The translations under genes and the position numbers were made by a program. The notes beneath the pieces are model-generated. The model was not told where the DNA came from. It ran no database searches and saw nothing but the letters and a program-made list of their open reading frames with translations. Shown one piece after another: positions 34,418 to 46,600 of a stretch of 64,000 nucleotides of DNA (its first letter is position 1; each line of letters begins with the position of its first letter). The stretch comes from Argentina anserina (taxonomy: Eukaryota; Streptophyta; Magnoliopsida; Rosales; Rosaceae): positions 3,618,001 through 3,682,000 of the forward strand of contig NC_065878.1 of NCBI RefSeq assembly GCF_933775445.1, given 5' to 3'.

Positions 34418-36916
34418 TAGGGGTGGACACGGGTCCATTCAGTTCGGTTTTGGACAAAACCCATAACCCAACCCAAATTTTAAATTCGGTTCGGTTCGGT
34501 TCGGTTTTTCTATTTTAGAGACTGTAATCCACAACCCAACCCAACCCGTACCGTTCGGTTCGGTTCGGTTTTTTTCGGTTTTACCCGTATGTAAAATACG
34601 TAATATTATATATATATATATATTAATTCATCTAATTCAGACCTCATTTCACCGTCAGAATTTTCGGTAAATTGAAAACCACAATTATGCCCTAAGGGAG
34701 GATCCATTACAAAGATGCGAACGCTGAAAGCCGTTTGCATATTTGAAGTCAACTAATTTTGTTACCTATCGTGCGTGGTCGCACTGAAGAAATCTATTTG
34801 GTAAAACCCCGGTCAATGAGGTTTTATTATGTGAAAACGCCTCTTTTTTGGTTGACCGTAAGTCCGAACGGTCAAATCATGTCCAAAACGGACGAAATTT
34901 TTACGGGGTCCCTAAATATATATACCAATCACATCTGCTGGTGTCGATCGACCATATTTCGAATTAGAGTTGACGATCACCTAAGTGTCAACTAATCTAT
35001 CATAACCTTTATATTAGGTTTAAAATAAAACTATCGTATTATGAAGCGACTATATGAAGAAAACTTATAGGGATCGATCGACACCAGCTGATGTGATCGG
35101 TATATATATTTAGTGACCCTATAAAAATTTCATCACCCCTCATTTAACCGTCAGAATTTTCGGTAAATCGAAAACACCACTATTATGCCCTAAGGGAGGA
35201 CCTATTACAAAAATGCGAACGCCGAAAGCCATTTACATATCTGAAGTCACCTAATTTTTGTTACCTATCGTGTGTGGTCGCACTGAAGAAATCTATTTGG
35301 CAAAACCCCAGTCAATGAGGTTTTATTATGTGAAAACGCCTCTTTTTTGGTTGACCGTAGGTATGAACGATCAAACCATGTCCAAAATGGACGAAAATTT
35401 TACGGGGTCCCTAAATATATATACCGATCACATCTGCTGGTGTCGATCGACCATATTTCGAATTAGAGTTGGCGATTGCCTAAGTGTCAACTAATGTATC
35501 ATAACCTTTATATTAGGTTTAAAATAAAACTATCGCATTATGAAGCGACTATATGAAGAAAACTTCTAGGGATCGATTGAAACCAGCTGATGGGATCGGT
35601 ATATATAGTTAGTGACCCTATAAAAATTTCATCAAGTTCAGACCTCATTTGACCGTCGAAATTTTCGGTAAATCGAAAACACCACTATTATGCCCTAAGG
35701 GAAGACCTATTACAAAAATGCGAACGCCGAAAGCCGTTTGCATATTTGATGTCAACTAATTTTTGTTACCTATCGTGCGCGGTCGCACTGAAGAAATCTA
35801 TTTGGCAAAACCCCGGTTAATGAGGTTTTATTATGTGAAAACGCCTCTTTTTTGGTTGACCGTAAGTCCGAACGGTCAAATCATGTCCAAAACGGACAAA
35901 ATTTTTACGGGGTCCCTAAATATATATACCGATCACATCTGCTGGTGTCGATCGACCATATTTCGAATTAGAGTTGACGATCACCTAAGTGTCAACTAAT
36001 GTATCATAACCTTTATATTAGGTTTAAAATAAAACTATTGCATTATGAAGCGACTATATGAAGAAAACTTATAGGGATCGATCGACACCAGCTGATGTGA
36101 TCGGTATATATATTTAGTGACCCTATAAAAATTTCATCCAATTCAAACCTCATTTGACCGTCGGAATTTTCGGTAAATCGAAAACACCACTATTATGCCC
36201 TAAGGGAGGACCTATTACAAATATGCGAACGCCGAAAGTTGTTTGCATATCTGAAATCACCTAATTTTTGTTACCTATCGTGCGCGGTCGCACAAAAGAA
36301 ATCTATTTGGCAAAACCCCGGTCAATGGGGTTTCAATATGTCAAAACGCCACTTTTTTAGTTAACCGTAGGTACGAATGGTCGAACCATGTCCAAAATTG
36401 ATGAAATTTTTACGTGGTCCCTAGATATATATAACGATCACATCTGCTGGTGTCGATCGACCATATTTCGAATTAGAGTTGGCGATTGCCTAAGTGTCAA
36501 CTAATATATCATAACCTTTATATTAAGTTTAAAATAAAACTATCACATTATGAAGCGACTATATGAAGGAAGCAAGACGGCTAAATAATACGCCTCTTAT
36601 ACATTAGGTCAATTAAGTTAGAAATTAGGTGCGGCTATGAGGCCGACTACACTATTTTTTTATTAAAAAAATAATAATAATGTAAAATTATAAATATGAC
36701 AAAATGATGTCGTTTTGTAACGTTGACCATTGACTTCAGGTTTTTCGGGTCGGTTCGGTTTCTAAGGGACTGAACCCAAAACCCAACCCAAACAGATTCG
36801 GTTCGGTTCAGTTTTTTTATTTTCAGTTCGGTTTTATTCGGGTTTCGGTTTTTTCGGATTCGGTTAGGGTTCGGGTCCGGTTTTTTTCGGTTTTCGGGTC
36901 AGTTTGTCCACCCCTA
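34418..36916 (+). mobile_element. non-autonomous hAT element with internal tandem array, 2,499 bp
   Basis: The ends are TAGGGGTGGACA and TGTCCACCCCTA (perfect 12-bp inverted repeat), flanked by exact 8-bp duplications ATTTTGAT (34410-34417 and 36917-36924), diagnostic of hAT. Next to each end are clusters of GGTTCGGTTCGG. The interior is three complete and one partial ~500-bp tandem units (see repeat entry). Frames of 78 residues recur once per unit but carry no known domain and are best read as by-products of repetition. No transposase. Confidence 0.93.
34627..36565 (+). repeat. tandem array of ~500-bp units, each with a long inverted repeat
   Basis: Unit starts, marked by AATTTCATC or similar, fall at about 34627, 35129, 35628 and 36133 (spacing 502, 499 and 505). 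Within a unit, the stretch 34894-34953 (AAATTTTTACGGGGTCCC, then TAAATATATATACC, GATCACATCTGCTGGTGTCG in other copies) is the reverse complement, with a few mismatches, of 35071-35131 (GATCGACACCAGCTGATGTG, ATATATATTTAGTGACCC). The loop is about 117 nt. Weaker similarity extends the arms to ~90 nt. Transcripts through the array could fold into serial hairpins. The fourth unit stops near 36565 and lacks its right arm. Confidence 0.88.
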
Positions 36917-37195
36917 ATTTTGATGCTTTGGTATTGTGAGCCAATATGCTTATTATTATATATAACGTCTGTACGAAACTTGGGCAACACGTTACATGCA
37001 ATCGTGAAGCTAGCTTGGCCAAAACGTAATTGGATAAAAGGAAAATTGGAATTTTTTTTCGTTTCCTGTTTTACTAATTTCTCTTTCTTGATATATACTA
37101 CGTTCTCTTTGTGCGCCCCAGTGTACTTCCTGGCGTGGATTAGTAATGATCTCCTATACTTCCACTAAATTCCAATGTTTTCAAATGCGAAAGTG

Positions 37196-37265
37196 AAGGC
37201 GAAGACGACTAGGAGTCGCCTCGCTAAGGCGAAGACGACTAGGAGTCGCCTCGCTAAGGCGAAGC
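37196..37265 (+). repeat. 30-bp tandem repeat at left hAT end
   Basis: Two direct copies of a 30-bp unit containing GGCGAAGACGACTAGGAGTC, plus a partial third. The unit contains short inverted GGCGA/TCGCC motifs. Possible transposase-binding sites (inference). Confidence 0.85.
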
Positions 37266-37719
37266 CTCAAGGCGAAAAAGCGACCGCCTTTCCAACAAAT
37301 ATTAAATATATACATTACATTTATAAAAATATATCGTTATAAATAACATACTTCAAAATAACATGAAATTCATTGTTTAGTTCTTTAAAGGTTCCAAATA
37401 CGATTTCAATGACATACAAGAGTTCAAACATAGACTCAAATTACATCAATGTAAAGAGAACTACACTTCAATCGTCCATATCATCATACTCAAATCTAGT
37501 CACACCCACATGAATATGATCACAATCATTGTTGTTGAATGTAGTAGTATGAGGAGGCAAAGTAAGATCTTTTATCTCATCTTCATCATCTCTAAGTAAT
37601 GCAGCAAGTTTTTTCATTTTCTGCTTGTTTTTTCCTTTACCTAAAGAGAAAACTTGGAATTAAAAATGGAATGATACATATATTCTAAATAACTAAAAAA
37701 TATGCATATTAGTAAGAAA

Positions 37720-40058
37720 CTACTTACTTGAGCATTTATCACTCTTTCTTTTATTACTTTTATCAGTGGAAAGTGGGTAAAGTGGCTCATCAAGGCTCAT
37801 ATCTTCATCCAACACAAGCTCATCATCCATGACAGTCTCCTCTGATGGCTCCACAGAAATAGGTACTCGAGTTGAAAAATTTTGTTCATAACAATCAATA
37901 GGCACATTCCTTATAGCATCCACCTTAAATACATCCTCTTCAAGCCAAGAAATATCACTTGAGAGAATTGGATCTTCCATCTCTGATATCCATTCATCAT
38001 CAGAATCAATTTCCTCTACTAATATAGGGTCAAGCTTCTTTGATCTTCTTCTAATATTTATCTCCCTTAATAAAGAGTTGTACTTCACATAAACCAATGC
38101 ATTTAATATTTTGTGTTCAAGTCTATTCCTTTTTTTTGTGTGAATCTGAAACCAACATAAGAATAAACTTAGAAGTATGCAACTTATTATATAGTTAAAG
38201 TTTATAATAACAATCAAACACATGACCGTACCGACTCAAAGGTGCTCCAATTTCTCTCACATCCAGATGCACTACAAGTCAAGCTAAGGACACGGACTGC
38301 AAACTTCATCAACTCAGGTGTTTCTTCTCCAAAACGCTCACACCAACTTGCTACAAAAAATAAAAATAGCATTATTATTATCTACAAACACTCAAGTATA
38401 GACATTTGTATTATAAAAATAACATACGAGGCATTACCTGGATTTCTTATCTTTCTAGAGTGTATAGCAATCGGAGTTCCAAACTCTCCAAGGCATTTGT
38501 CAAACATCTCCAATTGAATACAGCTTTCAAACGATCATCAAAAGACATCATCTGATCCATACATTCATACAATCCCTTCTTCACTTCCATAACATTAGAG
38601 AAGTTGTCCACATAATGCAATTGAGGGTTTAGGTAGTAACCGGCAACATATAAAGGCTGATGGAGTTGAGGAGTCCACCTTGCATCAATTTTATTCCAAA
38701 TTGGTTGATAGTGTCTGATGTTCTTCTTCAAACTAAATGCAATCTTCTCTTTGGCAGCATCCATCCGTTCATATATGTACCCCATAGCAGGTCTTACTTC
38801 AGAATCAACCTCCCTCAAGGCACACACTAATGGCAGCACACATTTCACACAAAAAGCAACATCACTCCAAAAGTTCTTCTCAAAAAGAATAATGGCACGA
38901 ACCTGTATTGCTTCATGGCTTTTAACAAAAGGGCCTTCAGCCCACTGCTTGCTATTAAACATCATTTGAAGAGGCTGCTTCTACTTATAGATGCTTTGAA
39001 GAGTGAGAAAGGCAGTTGCAAAGCGAGTCACAGCTGGTCGGATTATCTCTTTGTTGCTTGTGAATTCCCTCATCAAATAAAGGACCCATGTGTGACCATA
39101 GAGAAATTTAATCACTTGCTTAGCACTTTTAATTGATTTCTCAAATATCGTCATTTTGCTAATATCTTCAAGCATAAGATCAATACAATGTGCTGCACAT
39201 GGCGTCCACCACAACTTTTCTCGTCTTTGCATAAGCCTAAGTCCCGCATTCTTATAATTGGATGCATTATCGGTGACTATTTGAATCACATTCTCTTCCC
39301 CAACTTCTCTCACCACATCATCCAAATATTTTAACATCAAAGATCCATTTTTCACACTACCGGATGCATCAATGGACTTCAAAAAGAAAGTACCAGCTGG
39401 ACTTTTCACAAGAAAATTAAGAAGCACTCTACCCTTTCCATCGGTCAAACCATCCGACATAATGGAACATCCATATTTCTCCCAAGCTTGCTTATGCTCT
39501 AACAAATACCTATCAATGTCTTCGACTTCTTCCCTAAGAATCCAAGTTCTTAATTCATGCATAGAATGAGGCTTAAATCCTACACTATACTTAGCAATGC
39601 CCTATACCATAGCTAACCATTCGACAAAAATCTTTTCTTAACTCTTTTTTGTAAGCCTCATTCAATACAGTTTGTTTAGGCTCCGAAGCCACATATTTAT
39701 CAATCGGTCCTATAACTTTTGGTTGGACAGTAGTACTCCCACATTCTGAACTTAGTTGGTGTTCAACAACATTACTCTCACCACCAATACCTGCCCCTAT
39801 CTCACACAACATAATAGTTCTCTTATTTTTATCATCTTTAGCATCCTTAATAGCTATTTGAAATTCGTTCTTTACATCTTTAGGGACTTTATTACAAGCT
39901 TTCATGCCACCTGAAATGTCTGCTAAATGATGCTTAAGCCTAGAGATAGTGCCACTACATACTTGATTACAAAAAACACATCTAAAATATTTCTCCCCTT
40001 CAGTTTTCTTTGTATACTTCCAGGCCTTATCTCTTCCATCTTCCCTTTTCCCACTCAT
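37720..40058 (-). pseudogene. hAT transposase (zf-BED, DUF659, hAT dimerisation), broken
   Basis: Reading leftward from ATG 40058: a BED-type zinc finger (FRCVFCNQVCSGTISRLKHH), a frameshift plus TAG near 39600, then DUF659 (GCSIMSDGLTDGKGRVLLNF, NVIQIVTDNASNYKNAG, WWTPCAAHCIDLMLEDI), a TAG stop at 38981-38983, more of the RNase H-like core to about 38530, another frame change, then an exon 38232-38352 with ASGCERNWSTFE (the hAT C-terminal dimerisation signature) and a final exon from 38145 with an acidic tail to 37720. The order is that of plant DUF659-type hAT transposases. At least one nonsense and two frameshift lesions make it inactive. Confidence 0.88.
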
Positions 40059-40842
40059 CACTAACATAATTACCAACACAATCACACACAAACAACAAAA
40101 ACCCAATAGTGAGCAAATCAACATAACCATTTACAGAAAACTAAGAGAACTAATAGAGAGTAGCAAAGATAACTAACTTGATAAATACCAGATCAGGTAG
40201 ACAGATTGAGGCTGGAATTTGATGTGTGCAGACTGCAAAGGCAATGAAAATATTCGGGTTGATTCATGAGTAACAACAAATATTGACCGAATATGATTAG
40301 TCTAATTAAAGCATTATATCATCTACATGCACCATACCTTAATTACTCCCAGTTCACAAATGAGGCAATAGACTGAGAGCAGAGAGAATGGATATGTCCA
40401 AGCGGCTGAGAGAATGGAGAGGCTGAGATAGGTCAAATGGATGTTTGTTTAATTAACATACCAAACGACGGATGATTATAGGTTGAAAGGAAGTTGGTTT
40501 AATTAAAAAACGACGGGTCGTTTAATCCATTGATTATATGTCTTCGTCTTCTTCCTTGAAACGGGTCGTTTGGACGGGTCGCGCCTCGCATTCGGATCTC
40601 AGCTCCGCCTCACCGCTCCGGGCGTCGCCTTTCCAGCAGCGCGTCGGCTTTAGAGCAAGCGAGGCTTTTCATCCCCGCTCCGCACTGAAGCGCGCATCGG
40701 CGTTCTCGGCGTCGCCTTTGACAACATTGCTAAATTCCAACTGGTAAGACATCAATATTCAGATTCACAGTCTGAAATTAACTTCCTCACTGAACAAATT
40801 CCCGAAAGACGGGAATTAACAAAATAAGATATTTTGTGAACC

Positions 40843-41090
40843 TGTAACGGGGTTCTGGAGATCAGATCCATGACAAACCATAATCAGGAAATGGAAGAAA
40901 CTAAAGAAATTAAAGAAACTAAGAAATTAAACAATAAACTGATATTGATTCTTGGATGTCCTTACAAAGATACTAAATTGCCTTATATAGTAATAGGCAA
41001 AACCCTAAAAACCCGTTTAACAGACTACCCGAGTCCAATAACCCGTTACAAGGAGGCCCAACCCATAATATACTATATAAACTCGTTACA
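40843..41090 (-). repeat. 3' LTR of minus-strand element
   Basis: 248 bp, closely matching 50566-50811 with about a dozen differences by eye (for example AAACCCTAAAAACCCG versus AAATCCTAAAAACCCG). This is the downstream LTR for the minus-strand element. Confidence 0.92.
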
Positions 41091-41519
41091 ATGCTGCCCC
41101 CTTAACATAAACTTGTCCTCAAGTTTCACATTTTCCAGGCTCTCATATGAGATGTCTTCCGAAATCAGATGGCTCATGATCATTGTTGTCCCCGTAAACC
41201 TTAATATAAACTGAGCAAAAGCTGTAGCAACAACTGCCTTCAAATTTCTGACTGACATGAACAGAGCACACAAGAGCAGCATAAATGAAGTACCAAGAGC
41301 ATAATCGACGATGTTGACGGGTTGGAAAGCCATACCAAATGCAGTAGCACTCGTGTTCAACAATTTAAGAATAGTAGTGTCACTACCATGAAGAGCAGCA
41401 TGACTATCGTCACCTAGAGCATGGGATAAGAAGTGAGCTGCAGAAGTAGAGAAACCAAGGACCTGGAAAATGACATTAAGAAACAAAAGCTGTTCACTTT
41501 CATCACCGAAAGACTTCAA
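41073..41519 (-). other. unidentified reading frame before the polypurine tract
   Basis: An open frame of about 148 codons, with hydrophobic stretches (TSFMLLLCALFMSVRNLKAV) and ending ESLENVKLEDKFMLRGQHCN. The LEDK-containing end next to the polypurine tract recalls the last residues of plant retrotransposon polyproteins, but I recognise no domain. It overlaps the LTR at its end. Confidence 0.35.
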
Positions 41520-42355
41520 GACCTATTGAAGTCTTTCGACAGAAATGGCTTCATTCCTTTGCATAGCACTTCAACATCACTAATGTGAAGCCTCACATAT
41601 AGATGATAAGTGAACATGAGCACATTCCCAGCATTTCTTGATTGGCTGTCCATCATAACATCAAGAAGCAAACTCATTTTATACAACTTGGACTCAATCA
41701 GTGAACACAAACAATTATTAATCAACCTTGTATCCAGAGTAGCCACAATGTCGATCTCTAATATAGCACAAACCAGACAAAAGCACAAAGATGTTGCAGA
41801 TGTAGTTCCATTGCATGTCATGATTTGGGAGTAATCGTACCTGTATATGAGAAGAGCAATCCTGGACAATTGGAGCTCAAATAACCACTTGCAAATTAGC
41901 TTATACTCAGAAATGAGCATCAACATCTTCTCACAAGAATATAGGAACTCTGCTGAAAAGAGTGTCAAACTCAAGGCCTTTACATCTTTGCACAATTTAC
42001 CTATGAGCTCGATTTTAAAGTCTTCTTTAATCACATGCCAAGTTCCCGCAATAGAGAGGTCAATAGATTTACCCACAATGCAGAAGCTGCTCTTTGATTC
42101 ATCCAAATACCTGCCTTCATGATCACAATATATGGTAACATACAGACTTGTAACCACATCTTCATCTGAGCCTGTCACAATTGTCCCAGCAACTCTTCCA
42201 GAATCATCACTATAACTCCAAGAAGTTATAGTTCCCATCTCTGCACCTGAATAAGACCCACCATTCCATTCTTCACTTCTACCCTCTTTGTCGTGAATAC
42301 TTGTAAGAGAAAAATTGATCCTCCCTGCATCAGACAAGCCATCTGAATTTGGCAT
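41516..42355 (-). other. unidentified 279-codon reading frame inside the LTR element
   Basis: An open frame on the element's coding strand, starting MPNSDGLSDAGRINFSLTSI, with segments WSYSDDSGRVAGTIVTGSDE and LLISEYKLICKWLFELQLSR. It shows no retroviral protease, RT or integrase motif and I do not recognise it. It could be a degenerate element-specific ORF or a captured host fragment. A homology search against plant proteins would decide. Confidence 0.4.
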
Positions 42356-42385
42356 TTTATCAAATAGATTGACAGCATGGTCTTT

Positions 42386-43383
42386 TCAGGCTTTGCCACA
42401 CAAACTCAGTCCCTTATCATTAGTTTTAACACTGATACCCTTAGGCTTATGAGTACCATCACTATTTTGAAACATGAATCCAGAACTTGGAATGCTAGTA
42501 CCCGAATTCCCTTCAGGAGGTATTGAAGTTGATAAGGAACCATATAGAGAAGCACTAGCAATATTTCCTACAGTCTGTATGCCTTTTGAACTAAGACCCA
42601 ATTCACCAGGTAGAGAAACATTAGTATTTGCACCAAAGGCGACACTCCGAGGCTTACTAATTTCTCTGCCATCTTGGAGCCTTCCACTCAAATTGCCAAG
42701 AGCAGGCCTTCCACTACTTCTAATCGTAGACCCCATACTAACATCCATGTTATGTCTTCCAACATTCAATTTGTTAGCAATTTCAACAACAAAATTATCC
42801 TCACCACTACTTACATATAGCACCACAGCAGGAATATCATTACTCAAATTCCCATCACTATGATTCAAATTTAAGTTTGTATTGGGAGACTGAAGATTAC
42901 CCTCAGCAACTGTACCTGCGTTAGTTGACAAGGGTAGCAGAGACTGCCATACAACCCTTAATGACCGCAGCTCCTCCTTGAATTCTGACATGAAGGTATC
43001 GTTGGATATCCTCAACGAGTCTCGCAACTCACACATCTTCGTATCAATGCGCTCCTTGTGTGAAAATTGCGCGGAACCTGGTGGTGATGACACAAGTTTC
43101 CCACTCCCCTTAAGGTCGACATCGGATCAGAATCACCAAATGGCACCTCCGAAACACATACCCGATTGGGCTCTAGTGAAATTGAATGAATATAAGGGTT
43201 GGGTTGCTCATGAGTTCGGGGTGGATAAATAGATTGGTTTGTGGGAACGAAATGAGGTTGGGAGATGGTTGGTATAGTTGTGGTACTGGTAGGGATGAAA
43301 GGCAATGTGGTAACTGGTGATAGAGTACTTGTTAAGGTTGTTTTTGTTATCTGACTTGGTCTGTGTGGCTCAGTCAAAGTCAA
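42386..43383 (-). pseudogene. gag-like region, distal part
   Basis: Two overlapping frames. The first (to ~43084) reads a Pro/Thr-rich stretch ending EVPFGDSDPMSTLRGVGNLC; the second, from 43093, reads MSSPPGSAQFSHKERIDTKM, then CELRDSLRISNDTFMSEFKE and a Ser/Gly-rich tail to 42386. Together they continue the proline-rich gag-like start at 50536 across the nested insertions. Rosaceae LTR elements have gag-like proteins of this style, in my memory. The frame change between the parts implies inactivation. Confidence 0.5.
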
Positions 43384-43580
43384 AGCTTGTTAATAAGTTC
43401 ATGCAGTTTAGGAACATAGAGTTTGAATTGATTAGTAACAGCTCCCATGTTTTTGGAATGTGGTTGTTTTGTTTTGTTATCCTTTTTTGTAAAGGCTATA
43501 TAAGCCTAAGTTTGCTTTCAATAAACTTATCGAAGTCATTCAGTACTTCTGTGTTCAACTGTGAGTGTTTGAGGGCTACA
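43330..43580 (+). repeat. 5' LTR of nested copia element
   Basis: 251 bp with a GGCTATATAAGCC TATA-like motif and an AATAAA signal. It differs from the 3' LTR at roughly fifteen places by eye, including a GTCAAA duplication near 43377. Confidence 0.93.
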
Positions 43581-43667
43581 AATTCTGGTATCAGAGCCCC
43601 ATCACAGGGCCTGACCAATAGGAGAAAAGAAAAGAGTGAGTGAGAGCCAGAAAAGAAGAGAGTGATA

Positions 43668-46600
43668 ATGGATACAGAAGGGAGCTCTGTGCCAGTTTCA
43701 GTTCCAAAGTTTGATGGCCACTACGATCATTGGGCCATGACAATGGAAAATTTCATTCGGTCGAAGGAGTGTTGGAATCTCATAGAGCCAGGAATTCCGG
43801 AGTTACCAAAAGAGGCTGAATCCAGTAGGCCAAGATTGTTCTCCTCAGTGGTAGCAGAAAGGACGCAGCAAATAGAAGGGCAGCAGACGCAGACAAAGGA
43901 GCAACGTCAGCAACTGGAGGCACAACGTAAGCTGGTGGAGCAGATGAAGCTGAAAGATCTCAAGCTGAAGAATTATATGTTTTTAGCCATAGATCGAACA
44001 ATTTTGGAGACTATCCTTGTCAAGGATACGTGTAAACAAATCTGGGATTCTATGAAGCTCAAATATCAAGGAACCAATAAGGTGCAGAGAGCAAAACGAC
44101 AAGCTCTAAGAAAAGAGTTTGAGGTCTTGCAGATGAAGGCAGGAGAAAGTGTCAGTGAGTACTTTGCTCGTACCTTGTCAATTGCCAATAAAATGAAGAG
44201 TCATGGTGAGACAATGGCGCAAGTGGTGATAATTGAGAAAATTTTGCGTTCAATGACATCAAAGTTTGACTATGTTGTTTGTTCTGTGGAAGAATCAAAT
44301 GATTTGGACACTTTGACAATTGATGAGTTGCAAAGTAGCCTGCTGGTACATGAACAGAGGATGAAGGGACATGAGAAAGAAGAGCAAGTTCTTAAGGTTT
44401 CGGTTGAAGACAGGTTTGGAACAAGAGAAAGAGGACCTAGAGCATTTAGAGGAAGAGGACGAGGTGGAGGCAGACAAAGTTTCAACAAAGCCACAGTGGA
44501 GTGTTTTTAAGTGTCACAAGCTAGGGCACTTCCAGTATGAATGTCCTAGTTGGGGAAAGAAAGCCAACTATGCCGAGATTGATGAAGAAAATGAGATGCT
44601 CCTCATGGCATTTGTTGAAGCTAACAATTCAAAAAGAGAAGAGATTTGGTTCCTTGATTCGGGTTGCAGCAATCATATGTGTGGAAATAAGCAGTGGTTT
44701 GCAGTTCTGGATGAGGAGTACAGACATTCAGTAAAGTTTGGTGATAACTCAAGCATGAGAGTGATGGGCAAAGGCAACATAAGGCTTGAATTGAATGGAA
44801 TGAATCAAGTATTGACTGATGTATACTATGTGCCTGATTTGAAGAATAATTTGATGAGTATAGGCCAACTTCAAGAACGTGGTCTAGCTATTCTTATACA
44901 AAATGGGAAATGCAAACTGTATCATCCAAGGCGAGGTCTGATTATGCAATCCATGATGACTGCTAATCGCATGTTTGTGTTGTTAGCTAGTATTGTACTT
45001 GAAGATCCAACATGTTTGCAGACAACTTCAGAAAATATTTCCGAGTTGTGGCATAAGAGGTTTGGGCATTTGAGCTATAAAAGTCTGCGCACATTGCAAT
45101 ACAAAGAAATTGTGAAGGGGCTTCCATGTTTCAAGGCTGCAACAAAAACTTGTACTGAGTGCTTGGTGGGCAAGCAACACAGGGAGATTATTCCAAAAAG
45201 AAGTCAGTGGAGAGCAAGTCACAAATTGCAGCTTGTACATGCTGATATTTGCGGTCCTATCACACTAGCATCCAACAGTAACAAGAGGTACATTTTGACA
45301 TTTATCGATGATTTTAGTCGAAAAGTGTGGGTGTATTTTCTGTTGGAAAAGTATGAAGCTTTTGCTACTTTCAAATCTTACAAAAGTCTAGTTGAGAAGG
45401 AGTCCAATAGTTTGATATGTTGCCTACGGACTGATAGAGGAGGAGAATTTACTTCTAATGAATTCAACAATTTCTGTAAAGCTAATGGTATTAGCAGGCA
45501 ATTGACGGCTTCTTATACCCCACAACAGAATGGGGTAGCTTAACGTAAAAACCAAACCATTATGAATATGGTAAGGTGTTTGCTCTGTGACAAAGAAATG
45601 CCTAAAGAATTCTGGCCAGAAGCTGCAAGGTGGAGTGCTCATGTCATTAATCGAAGTCCTACGTTGGTGACAAAGGACAAGACACCGGAAGAGATGTGGA
45701 GTGGAGTGAAGCCTAAGTAGACTACTTCAGGGTTTTTGGATGCCTTTCTCATGTTCATGTGCCGGACCAGAAAAGAAAGAAACTAGATGATAAGAGTTTT
45801 CAATGTGTGCTTCTTGGAGTCAGTGAGGAGTCCAAAGCATACCGATTGTTTGATCCAGTTTCAAGAAAAATCATTGTGAGCAGAGATGTAATTTTTGAAG
45901 AAGATAAGAGTTGGAATTGGGGGAGGACAGTTGAAGAAATGAAGCGAGATGTTTTGACTTGGGGTGATAATGATGAAGATAAGAAGTATGATTCTGAACG
46001 TGAAGAAGAAGTTGAAGAGGATAAAGAGGCAGAAGGAATTGAAGCAACAGTCACTACTTCCTCAACTAGCGACACATCAACTGATGGTTCACCAGCCCCA
46101 TATGAAGGAAGAGAGCGACGACCACCACCTTACTTGCAAGATTATGTAACAGGTGAAGAGTTTTCTGAAGGAGAAGATGTGAACCAGCTAGCAATGTTCA
46201 CATCATTTGAAGATCCTAGTTCATTTGAAGAAGCAGAGAAAGATGCAAGGTGGAGGCATGCAATGGATTTGGAAATTGAGGCTATTGAGAAGAATGAGAC
46301 ATGGCAGCTTACTACCTTGCCTGTATGAGCAAAAAGGATTGGTGTAAAATGGGCTTTCAAGACCAAACTGAATGAAGCAGGAAAAGTTGACAAATGCAAA
46401 GCGAGATTGGTGGTTAAGGGATATGCACAACAACGAGGAGTTGATTTTAATGAAGTATTTGCTCTAGTGGCAAGATGGGATACTATTCGAATGGTATTAG
46501 CACTAGCTGCACAGAAGGGCTGGGTTGTATATCAACTTGATGTGAAAAGTGCTTTTCTCTATGGTGAGTTATCTGAAAATGTGTATGTGGATCAGCCTTT

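Larger units (their letters stand above)
37173..40729 (-). mobile_element. hAT transposon with broken transposase, 3,557 bp
   Basis: The ends CAATGTTTTCAAA and TTTGACAACATTG are inverted repeats differing at one position, flanked by exact 8-bp duplications CTAAATTC (37165-37172 and 40730-40737). It encodes a BED/DUF659/hAT-dimerisation transposase on the minus strand, now interrupted by a stop and frameshifts. Both ends are GC-rich with GGCG/CGCC motifs, unlike the AT-rich middle. Its termini differ from those of the neighbouring array element (34418-36916), so it is unlikely to be that element's partner. Confidence 0.93.

Noticed and set aside
34759..35999. Three 78-residue open frames repeated once per ~500-bp unit (34759, 35258, 35763)
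   Set aside because: They are by-products of the tandem units inside an hAT element. They lack any known domain, the fourth unit does not keep the frame, and differences between units are spread over all codon positions by eye.
34418..36916. Regular repeats considered as a CRISPR-like array or centromere satellite
   Set aside because: Units are contiguous ~500-bp copies without spacers, bounded by hAT ends with target duplication, and only three to four copies are present.
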